Below the pieces are notes generated by a model. The model had not been told where the DNA came from. It ran no database searches and was given only the letters and a program-made list of their open reading frames with translations. Shown here piece by piece: positions 1 through 12,500 of a DNA stretch of 64,000 nt. This stretch comes from Enchytraeus crypticus. Taxonomy: Eukaryota; Annelida; Clitellata; Enchytraeida; Enchytraeidae. The stretch is from assembly GCA_905160935.1 (NCBI GenBank), contig CAJHZI010000689.1, positions 706,001-770,000 on the forward strand, in the 5' to 3' direction. The number at the start of each line of letters is the position of its first letter. Within the stretch, counting starts at the first letter, position 1. Made by a program: the position numbers and the translations under genes.

Positions 1-71
1 AATGGAGAACAATTGGAAATAGTTAGGTACCTCTACCGTGCAATATACACAAGCAAAGAGAACAAGGGAAC

Positions 72-242
72 CTCTTGCAGTTGAAATTGGGTCTTTGCAG
101 ATCTTATGTCGACACTGAAGGGTCTCTGGTTTTTCTGTAGTTCTTCAACCTGAGAAATCCAGTTGAGCATTGAATCCAGGACCTCGTGGAACTGACTGCA
201 CTTCATCAATGAGGCATCCAGCGCTGAATGTCGAGAAAATAC
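72..242 (-). CDS. Spectraplakin exon 41: rod, last exon visible
   Basis: Acceptor atatgtttag|GTATTT, donor CAAGAG|gttccc, phase 0/0, 57 codons. [20 protein letters not shown] is a canonical helix A of a spectrin repeat with Trp. The gene continues past base 1. Confidence 0.87.
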
Positions 243-3200
243 CTAAACATATACCGTAAATATATGTATTTCTTAATTGCTAACAATAAGGCCTACGAAA
301 TACTGAAACTAAGATAAAGAGGGTATAACGTAAAGATAAGAAGCCCACGGAAATTGTCATCTTCGAGCGGTTGACATGAAGACTAATTCAGGTTTTTTTA
401 ATTAGTGCAGATTTGACTTCGAAAGGCACAAGATGGTTAAGCTCAGAGACTCTTTTGCAAGATAGGTATGAGGTAGGTGTGCTTAAAATAATCGTTCAGA
501 AGCACAAAGCTTTTCCCTGGACGACGCTACACACTCGAGCAAACGTCAAAAATAAATGAAGCTTTCAAACATAACAATATCTAGCAGTTTAGTAATGCAA
601 TTCAAGCGATTATTGTCGAAGCAATGTAAAATACATAATTAGAAACAAAGGTTATTCCGATCTTAACTTATATCATTGAGTCGCTTGAAACTTATGCCAT
701 TGATCTAACAATGTCTGATTCATATAGACTGGACTTTATTTTTAGTAAAACAATATGTTAAATATTTAGGGTTAGGGAAAAAGCGAATATTACATTTTGT
801 ATGACTATGTTTGGAGTGCAGAGTATCAAAGGTATATGTATATGTATATAAAAACATGTATATAAAAAATACTTATAATGTGGTCATGAAGATTGGTAAA
901 AGTGAGTACTTATTTTGGAAAAATTAAGTATAAATAGCATCAAAGGACTAGCTAGCCTTTAAGTAGATAAACCTGATATCTAACTTATAATATTTAATTT
1001 TCAAAGTAGTTACGTTTGCTATAATGCAGCTTCATTATTTTCCATTTAATCGTTTGCTTCAACTCAATCGCTTGCTTCTATTCAAACTATTTCGCTATCA
1101 TTCCTTGATGGTGTAGTAAATTTTCAAATAATACTAAATAATAACCTATTGAATAAAGTTTCATATAATACTATTAACCTCTTGATTCAGTTCAGTCCAC
1201 AGTGAGTTTAGATCACGGAGCGCTTTATCCAACTGAGCCGTGATGACTCCTGGTTTAGCGTTGGACGTTAAGCTTCGACCCTCTTCCATCACCACACTAA
1301 CCTCCTCCTTCAACGCCTCAAGCATCGTCTCACGATACTCCTGCGATAAGTACACGCTAAGATATAAGTACAATAATTACGGCTCAGGTAGTAATATACA
1401 TGTAGAACAAATTATAACAAAATATCTCTTGCATAGGATATTATTCATGCTTGTGATGATATAATCTGATGGTAATGTGACGGTAGTGATGGTAAGAACA
1501 ATTTCAAATCCCGACCGGAATTAAACTGGGATTCCAGGGAAGAAGATGAAGATGATGATGTGGCGGCATTCATTGCGCACAATTAATAACTAGCTATTTG
1601 CATATCTCTATCTCTCTCTCTCTCTCTCTCTCACTCTCTCTCTTTCTCTTCTAGTTACCTCAATGGATTAATGGAATCACTGCCAGAATCTGTTATGAGA
1701 CTCTCGAATATTTAATATGCTATGCTGTATATATTCCTCTCTGCTATGCATTTGCCATATCATAAACACAAATATGCTTACTAAAAATATACTACATTAC
1801 GATGTTTACCGTTGCCTTCTTCAGTACTGCGCTTGCTAGATTGTATAAATCCACATAGTTTCTCAATGTATAATACTTCCTAATCCGGCACTGAAGTAAT
1901 GTCTATACTAATACTCTATGGTGAACATGTCGAGGAAAAATTGAATATCTTGTTATTAAATTCATGAACTTTTGTTTGAAAAATTTCACAAGATTTTCCA
2001 ACTTTTATAAATTGTAGCGGAACAGGGTTACGGTGGCCCTTCCTATCTCTACGAATTATAGCAAAAACTTTCACAATGACATATCTTCTGAGCGTTATTC
2101 CATTACTTTGACAGATGCGAAAGGAGCACTAAAATGTGCTGATCTCAATATTTATTCTATATTTGGATGTCCTTTTCTGATCAATTTGCCAGCTACAATC
2201 GTTCGTATTATAGAGTATTATTCATATTTGACATTGCTATAACGATTGCTTTTTGGTTTTAGGTAAGCTTAAATCATCGCAGACAATGACCACAAGACAC
2301 AATTAATATGCGAATTATGTAGTTCATTGGAATGAATAGAAAAATATTCCGCGAAACAGATTAAATTAAGATTGTTTAAAACTTGTCTAGTCAGACGTGA
2401 GCGGAGATAGATTTAGTTCAAGACATGGCCAAATTAATTTCCAAACGTTGCAGAAAAAGAAAGTAAATCAGTCGTAACATTACGTACCTCTAGTTCTTTA
2501 ATTTCCCTTTGTATCGCCTCTCCGTCATTGGTATTTATTGAACTTCCGCGCAGGTCGTTTAAAGCTTGTTTCAAAGTTTGTTGAAGTTTTAAATGCTTTG
2601 TCAAGAATCGATCCAGGCTATCCATCATTGAGTCAATATCGTCTTGTTGTGTAATTATACCAGATTTTAATTTCAATGATCTCTCCCTAATGTTCTCTAT
2701 CTGAAACATTTAATAAACTCTAACAGCATTAATTGTTATTATTAATTAAATTATGTGAAATATTCCAGCAAAATTACAGGGAAAATTAAACTTTTTATTA
2801 GCTTGCGCTAAAATAGGGTGTTTTGGATTCGATTTTTATCTGCTTTACACAATTTGCCGATGTTTGCCGGAACGTGATTCCTTTTTTGCATTAATAACGT
2901 GCAAAATCCTCTAGCTGAAAAAATTCCTAATGTAGACTAAAGTAAACGCCATTGCATTTATTTCACATTTTAAAGCACTCAACGATTGCAAACAAGTATA
3001 TTAAATGAATCACTTAATAATATTTGATTATTTTCCTTAACTTGCTGAACGATACTATAGCTTAATTAAGAATTCTCGGTACGACTTACTTGGCTGTGCA
3101 AGCTGGCTGTTTCAGACATAACTCCAGCTTGTTTAATTTCATCCAATAGGCTCTCTAAATCCATTAAATCAGCCTCAATTTCCTGTTGTCGCTCATTGAG

Positions 3201-5152
3201 TCTCTATACCAAAGATAAAAAGTGAAGTTTAAGATCCCACTATAGGCCAAGCAGTCTATGCAATGCTTCTTTTGTAATGCTTCGTCTATTCCAGCAACTA
3301 GTTAACAATCAAATAGAACGAAAAACTCAACTATAGGCCTACGAAATATAGCTGCTATATAGAAATAGAAGCAATAAAAATGTTATCTTGAATCGACAAT
3401 AATTTATAAATTCGTTACCTTTTAGGTATGATAATGATTACCATAGGTATAATTTTTTAATAAGATATTTATGTTAAACGTTCTTAATCCAAGCTCAATC
3501 GCGAGTAATTAGATAAATAATAAATAATTAAACTAAATTAAATAAAAGATGACAATGCGGACTATAAATTACTTCAGTTAAAAAACGGGTTAAACTCTTG
3601 CGATTAAAAATTTTGGGTTAATTGCGAAATATAGAAAGTGCTTGCAAATAAATTTATAACTACTAATAGTTCGGCCGAATTAAATTAGAATTAATTTGAG
3701 GAATATATTAGAAGATGCCGTGTTATGCTCGGGTGTGGTTGGACCATTGCATTGGGCAACCTCAAACAATCTGCTTCGTGTAAGTAAAAGGCGACTAAGA
3801 CAGGAGCTGAAGATGACAAGAGGGGACCCACCTCATTATGAAATATTTTCACCAGGCCAGAATTAAATGGTAATTAATCTAACTGAGGAAGGCAACGGGA
3901 AACCACCTCAGAAGCCATATTCTTCCCAAGCTATAGGCTTCATAAGGTATGTATAAGGCGTAGACTTTGTGAAGAGATGAAATTGTTGATCAAAGGGGTG
4001 CTCTTATGGAGCGAGAATGCAGACTTTAGGTATAAAGATGTACCTGGAACCTGCCATTTGGCCGTGCATTGACGAGATTAGAAGATCAATCCACACATTT
4101 ACATTGGAAGAAGTTAGATTAGATGATCAATATACTTTTTATTATTGCTTGCCTATAGATATTTCATTTAAAATATATTATTGTTGATTTGCACTAGAAT
4201 AGGCCTATATACAGAAATATTCAGGCCTCAAAAACAAGCAAGTAACTTTCTATATATTGAAGACCATACGTATGACTAGTCATTACAAGTCATTCATATA
4301 CAAACCAATCATATCTGCCATTGAGCTTCCAAATGCCACGACCGCCTGTACTATATTCAAAGGCATTATCAGCGACGTCTCAATTTCATTACACTACCAT
4401 ATATTCTACTCAGAAAGCAAGAAGATGATGACGATGATGCATTATTATTATTATCAAATGACATTAATAAATGTAAATTCTATTAATATATAATAATAAT
4501 AGTATTAATATTCTACTAATATTAGTATTTCTTTAAGTTTTATTTATTGAAATTTGTCAATTTTAGACTGTTTTTCCGTTGCTCTTGGTCAACTGCCTCT
4601 CATAAAATAAGAAATGTCAGAATGGTTAAAAAATTCTATTGAAAAGAGCTTGTGAAATAAAATGAGCGGAAAATTACCTCAACAATATCATTCTGGTCTT
4701 CGAGGACTTCCCTTTCTCGACCAGTCGATGAAATTTGTTGCAGTTGCCGCTCCGTCTTCTCGACTGTTGCTAACAGTAAATCTAAGCTTTCCTGAAACAA
4801 TCATATGACTAGAAAATATAAAACCATGCCGATGGAATATGGTATATGAGTGTAAATAGAAGATACACAGATTGGTTGAGATAGTGAGTATTACAGGATT
4901 TTTTCTGAGTGTCATAAGAGGCGAATAAGCAAGTGCAGAGGAAGGCAAAGGCGAACTAACGCTCAAAAGTACTGCAAATTTAAAGATAAAGGTAATCTAT
5001 ACTGTATAAATGCTTGTCGTAACTAAGCACTGGAGAACAAGCAAATTAATTGATCGATGGAATGCTCACTAGACAGCGTGAAACCGCGTAGTGAACTAAG
5101 TATGTGTCATATATCTACTATTTGGTAGAACACTCGAGATGGAGACAGAGAG

Positions 5153-5195
<43 letters not shown>

Positions 5196-8100
5196 AGAGA
5201 GAGAGAGAGAAATAGAAAGAGAGTGAGAGAGAGTTTAAGGGAGAAAAAGCTTGGAAAATTTTATTTCGCAATAAATTATAAAAATCAATTAATTTTACTA
5301 AGTTATTGATATCAAATATTTAGATACGTATGTATCAGTTGGTGTTTAGAATGTGGTTTCCTGTGTGTACGTAGCTTCGTGATAAGTCATTCGTAAATAC
5401 TTCACATACTACTCGATGCACTAGATCGAGTGAGGAATATCAGATTCAAAATGACAAAATTTATTTTCCCAACTTTTTTCTGCAATGTAAAGATGTAACC
5501 TCATAATATGAATAGGGAGAATAATTTTTCATATCAATTAGCCAGTAATAATATTAATTGAAACTTTCTGCTAACCTTTAATTTCTGCCGCTTCGCCGAG
5601 GCAGCATCGAAAGTAGTAGTCAACCTCTTGATAGCATTCTGCCGCTTTTCGACTCGAGAAACAATTTCAGCATAATTTGTACATTTCTTCAGTTGATCCT
5701 TTGTAATATTTAGTGATATCAAAACTTGGTCAATTTCTTCCAAATTACGACTAAGTGTTTGCAGGTCCACCTGAAGTTCCTGTAAATACAAACGTTTAAA
5801 TAGAAGTAAGCCTATACTGCATTATTTACACTGGTATTTGTAAGGCTTAGAAAATCGATGTGAAATGATAGATAAACTCTGAAATAAAATTGTAAAAGTG
5901 AAAATCCTATAGTACTATATTTAAAATTATTTTCGATTGAATCATTTTGCCCTTACAACTATTTCATTGTGTTAATCTGTAATCACTTTTTTTAAAGATA
6001 TAGTGATGTAGAATAAATTGTGGTTGCTTAAAATACTTGAATCACTAAATAACTAACAAGACGTTTAAGTAATATACAGAACTCTAACAAGTGATAACTA
6101 GATAATTAATTTAAAACAGGTTCTGTCAGCAGTGGGTTGGGTTGTTCGATCAACAAATTAATAGTGCTACGATTAACAAGTTAATAGCGCTCGATGTTGT
6201 TATTGATGACTGTAGCACTCTAATTGTTGTTAATGTTGTTAATGTCATGCGGTGGTTGACGTCCAGTTAAATCCTCAATCAACTTCCGGAAGTCGACCAA
6301 TTTTACGACCCGACGTGAGGTCTTGATCTCACCCTCTTGCCGAATCTGCCAGAAAGGGTCGAACAGACCAGGAACAGACCCACCGTAGTTGAGTTGACGG
6401 GTCTATTCCTGGTCTGTTCGACCCGTCCTAGCAGAGTTATCAGGAGGTTGATATCAGGATCGATCATCGGGTCGCAAAATTGGTCGACTACCGGAAGTTG
6501 ATGGAGGATCTATTTAAATAATTAATGATTAATAGTTAGTTATTCTCTCAATCCAATTTTCTGTCGCAGATCCAGGGTGTATATTAATAGTCAGAGTTTG
6601 TAATTACACTTCATAAAGAGCACCCTATAGATGAGCAAGTTAGTCCCTTCACAATAGGATATACCTTATACCTTTAGTGGCCTCTAGCTTAGAAAGGCTA
6701 CCTTCTGAGTTTATTTAACAAACAAAATTTTAAACTCAAAGAGTAGCATATAGGATGGAAATAATTCCTAATTTACTGACGTTTATTTGGCGCGGAGAGC
6801 ATGAAAGGCAGACATTTTAGCAATCCACCAGGTCCAAAGCTTCAAGAATTTTACACGATTTGTTTCTTGAAATATCTAAATTAATAAAACAATTACCGTA
6901 ATGTTTCCAAGCGAAGCACCATTCATCTTTTCTTTACTTTCGTCTAGTAAGCTACTAATATCAAGGATAAATTTACAAATTAAACTAGTCAAATTTCATT
7001 AATTTAATTAATTAATTAAATTTAAAAATTAATAAATGAAATACCGGAATGTTTTCAAGAGATGCACTATTCATCTTCTCGTCACTCTCGTCCAGCAAGG
7101 CGCTCATATCAGATAAAGTACGAGGTATCTGCTGCCACAATGATCTTTTTTCTTCAAGAGCCTCACAGCGAGTGTCTAATTCTAAAATACACAATTTTTC
7201 TTATTACTTGTTCACCGGATTATAGTTACTTTTTATCCATAAGTAGCATTGTTTATTCCGATTAGCTGCGTCGTTGTTTGCCATTAATCGCAGTTGCTTA
7301 CAGTTGAGCGTATTATATTTTTCATTAATCTATTTGCCGGTTCTGGTTAATTTAAGTTCTGGAAAATTTAAGTCATTTTTGTTGCGAATTCTAATTTATT
7401 ATTTATTTTATGAGCCGCATAACTTAGCGATTTGCTAAATGTTAACCATACTTGAGCAAAATTATTCTTATATATAATTGAATTGTTATGTTATTAAGTT
7501 AATAGGCGTTAAATTAAAAGTGAATTGGCTATAAATTTTAAAATAGTTTCGGGATAGTTCTACGAATAAATAGTGTATTAACATGATCTATACTGTACTA
7601 CTGTACATTAGAAGTACAATACATAGAGTATAAGAGGGAAGTTGATTGCTGTAAGATGTAAGATAAGGACGAAAACCAGGGAAAAGAGCTACAATCAGAA
7701 CGAGATAAAGTATGTTAGATGATTTAATAACAAATTCGTATTTGGAGATGAAAAGAGGAAGGATATGGATAGAATAAATTGAAAGGAGTTGTATACCATG
7801 GACCTGCCGTTAGGCAGTACACTGAGTGTGAGGTAGAGAATTTATGTAATGTAAACTGTATATCGTTTTCTTATTTACTTTCTGAATATTCGTGTTTGAC
7901 AGTTACTGTGCGTATGCCTATATATAATACATTGTTGTATTATGACAAAATGACTGTCCTTTCGTCCAATAGATCGATTTTCCCCTGGACTACTTTGCAT
8001 TAAGACACAATTCACATTGTAAGTACAACTGGAAAACATATATACTTAAATTCAATTAAAAATATATTGAAATTAATAATATTCCTGGATTTAAATTGAA

Positions 8101-8895
8101 TATATTGCAAATTTCATGATCTATAATACATAATTGTGTACGCCTTCTACGACACGTGCGTATTTACACGGTTGGTCAATTCTTCAAGAAACCCGGACAC
8201 AACACATGGAATTAATAATAGCAAATACTTATTAGAAATATTAATAATATTCCAAATCCTAAAGTTACAAGATACACTAAATTCAGAAATGAGATTTGTA
8301 AATATAAATAATAATTAATTACACATTTGATCCATACTTAAAATATTCCTACCTGACTTTATATCGTCAAATTTAGATTCAATGCCTTCCATTTGTTTCA
8401 TGATTGAATAGCGATCCGCTCCCGGGTTATTGGCTAAATTATTTGCTGCATTCTTTAACCATTCCAATTTCGCAGAATGCTGTTCCATCTCCGTTAGCAG
8501 ACTATCAGTTTCCTTCAACTGCCTTTCCAAGTCGCCAGAGAAAGAAAGTCTGCTCTGACCGTCAGTAACTTCAAAAGTCTCTTGCCAATTTAACTTTTCT
8601 TCTACTTGTGTCAAGAAATCAGACATGACTCTGTGTTGTTCTTGAAATTGAGCGGAGTCTTTATCAATTTCTCGAGATTCCAGCTCCTTCATATCGCAGC
8701 AAAATGACATCCAAGCAGCTCTAAGCTTATCGAGAGGATCCTGTAGTTCTGACACATCACAGACTATTGCCGATTTGTTTATTGCAGCAGAACTGCTTTC
8801 CAGAATTGACGAAATTTCCGTCTTCATTTTGCGAAACTCAGCCTACAGATGTATATATACTGTATATGCATCTGTAGGCTGAGATATTTAGCCTC

Positions 8896-8981
<86 letters not shown>

Positions 8982-9534
8982 TGTATATATTTATATATAT
9001 ATATATATATATAGGGTGAGTAAAAAAAGTGATAACACCCGCAAAAAGTTTTAAAATCTCAGGCTATTGTTAATATTTTCAAATCAAACTTTTAAAAATT
9101 GCCAAAGGACTAATTTTTGATGTGGTGGCCAATTCTTATCCATTTTAATACATAGATTGGCCAGTAATGTCAGTTTCAGCAGAGCAACCCCCCTTTTTGA
9201 ATGTACTGTAAATAAAAATTATATTTAATTTTATTTTGTAGCTCTGAAAAGGGTCGTAGTGGTGGTTCAGAAGGAACCAGTTGTATCTGCTAGCATTACT
9301 GACTATTCGAAATGCTTTCCTCCCTCTGCTACACAGGACTGCAGTCGCTTTTGGAACGCTAGGACAGTCTTGCTTATTTCATTTGAAAATATTAACAATA
9401 GCCTGAGATATTCAAACTTTTTGCAGGTGTTATCACTTTTTACTCACCCTGTATATGTATGTATATAATATAAAAAGATAAAATATAAGATATAAAATCA
9501 TATACATGTATACATGCATATATCCATCATATAT

Positions 9535-9582
<48 letters not shown>

Positions 9583-12500
9583 TATATACAATGTTATACA
9601 TGTATACATGTATATGATTTTAACGCCAATCACAATGACGTTATACTATATGCAACAACGAATAATTCGAAAATTAGACATTCAGGTCCGAAGATCATGA
9701 CTTTTGTCAAATACTATGCAAACCAATATAATAAATTGCAACAAAGACTTGCCAAGTGAAAGACAATTGTCTACAAAGAAACTTTAGAGAACTTTAGAAA
9801 ATAGAAATAAGAAATTAAGAAAAATAATTGCTTTGAAGTGGAGAATTTTTAATGACATCGTCAATTATAACAGTTGACTTTTATCTGTAGTCTGCAGCTG
9901 AATGGCACGTCTAAGATATACAGTCGTGGCCAAAAGTTGGCATAGGCGGTTAAAAAATGTTAATTTCTTCTTCAACACCTTATTACTCTAGTGACCTTAA
10001 CGTTATGAATTGCCATTTAGTACATATTTATTCTAGAGGTTTTATCTACATTTTCTACACTATATGTCCAGTCTAGTACTTAGTGTGACCTCCTTTGGCA
10101 GCAAGTACTGCCTCGATACGTTGAGACATAGAATTAATCAGTTTTTCGCAGTAGGCTTGGGTCTCTTCTGTTGTCCACACAGCCTTGATACAATCAATTA
10201 GGGACTTTTCTGAGGTGGGGTTGTGTTGTGCAACCCTTCTCTTGATGTGGGTCCACATATTCTCGATGGGATTTAGATCAGGGCTGGAACCAGGCCAGGG
10301 ACCAAGGATCTGGATGTTATTGTCCTCCAACCACCTCGTTACCGTGGCTGCTCTGTGACAAGGAGCTCCATCATGCTGAAATATGGTGTAGCCTTGTATT
10401 CCCATGTGTGCCGGAAGCTTCTGCTGAAGTATAGTCAAATACACTTTTGCATTTATGGTTGTACCCTTAGGCATAAACCATATTCCACCGCGCCCTTGTG
10501 CGCTGAAGCTGGCCCAAACCATCACTGTCGAAGCTTGTTTTACGACTGGCACCACGTATCTTGAGTCGTACTTCTTATTAGGTGGTCTTCTCACATACCT
10601 CACATAAGAGGAGAACTGAGAAAAGGTTGCCTCGTCAGAAAATAGGACTTTCTTCCAGTCTGCAGTACTCCAGTCCTTGTATTTCTTGCAGAAAGCAACT
10701 CGGTCCTTGATGTTTTTCTGGCTGAGGTTGCTCTTCTTGGCCGGTTTCCGACTTGGCAAGTTGAAATCTTTCAACAATCGCCTTCGTACAGTCCTAGGTG
10801 AAGGCAATGGGTTGACCTCTAGTGCAATCCGCTGTGATGACCAGGTTGGGTGAACAACAGAGGCTCGTCTCATCAGACGGTCTGCTGCCTGGGATGTGAC
10901 GCGTGGACGTCGAGAACGTGGTCTTGATGTCAAATTTCCCCTTTCTCTCATCCTCGCGAGACCCCTGGTAACCGCAGATTGAGATATACCTAGTAGCTGG
11001 GCTATTCTGGCATGAGAATACTTTTGCTCATGCAGAACTTTCATCTGGGCCCTCTTTTCCAGCGATATTTCACTTCCTCGGACCATCCTTAAATCTTAGG
11101 CCTCAATGTTACTACGTAAGTAAAACTGCGTAATGAGTCAAATTAATCAAATCTAAGAAAACTACTTAATTAATTTATACTTTAAAGATAATATGACGAT
11201 TATAATTCAGTAAAGTAAGAATTATCCCATGAACAGTAACAGAGCAAGGCTGATCGAGACACATGTCTGGGATGGGTTGTGTTAGCTTCAGTTGCTGGCC
11301 TTGAAATTGAAGACTATGAAAGGCATATGGATAAGAAGGTCGTATTTGGAAGCTGGATGGCCTAATACAAGTTACAAAACAATAGTTCTGCAATATTTAG
11401 GAGGTCTGACAGTCTTAGTTAAGCCTAGAATGAGTCTCTGCATATAGAACTGATGCGGCAATTTCTTCACACGGAGACAGGCCTTCACGCCCATAGGCCT
11501 CAGCGCCGAGCCGTAATGCCCATTGTCCATATTTTTATGATATTAACTTTAGGAACATGCCCCTTAACGCAAACCTATACCAAGTTATATCTAACTAATA
11601 TCATATCTTCAGTTTTTCCACGAATAAAAGTTAATTGTATGAAAATCAGCAGCCTATGCCAAACTTTTGGCCACGACTGTATATTCATCCCTCAATGTCA
11701 AATTTCATACATACCCGAGAGCAATTTGTTCACAAAACTTCATATGCATCTAATACTAAAAGTATGTCTTCATCAAACCTAGATGTAGCTTTTAGCCTGA
11801 GGCAAAATGGTTCCTAATAGGCTTCCCATTGCCTTCTTAAGTTAAATTAATATCCGAGTCACACGATTTGAGCAGTAAACGATTTGTGCATTCTGAATTG
11901 CGCAACGAACAACATGTGCAACAAGTTAATTATAACCAGTGACCAAAATAACCAGTTAAGAAATTACGATAATTACCACAATGCAAATTCTAGCGTCGTT
12001 TGCCCGTTTATCGTCCGGTCTGGCAACCTCCAATCTCTTCAGTTCTTTGACTTTGCTTTGAACCCATTTCATAGATTTATCTAACTTCTGATTAATTTCC
12101 TTAGTCTTCTTCGCATTTGCTTTTAACTCAGACCTTCTGACAACTTAACAAGATAATACAATTAATGATAAATGTAATAGTAATAGCAATGATACAGGCA
12201 ATAGTAAAAATTGTAGTAAAGGTGTTTTGGTTTACATTTGAAAGGAAATCAATCTCCAAAGGCGGTTTTCAAGATTCGTCTTTATCTGCAATTACTTGAT
12301 GATCTCTTACGTCACATATACTGTGTGACACAATACGCATAAACTAAACTACTGTTCTTTAAATGAAGAAAATGAACGGAAAAATTAGATGAATAAGTGC
12401 AGATGACTAGAAAATTAAGTTAAAGGCGTAAGGTATATCATCCTATATCTCGCATTTTTGTAGTCGGTATCAAATTTACAAGCGATATAGATTATGCACG

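Noticed and set aside
9433-9700. Open frames on both strands rich in Ile/Tyr
   Set aside because: They translate the (TA)n tract and flanking inverted repeat.
12115-12138. Acceptor ttgtcag for exon 33
   Set aside because: With the phase-1 end of exon 32 it gives an in-frame stop within four codons; the AG ten bases upstream restores the open frame.
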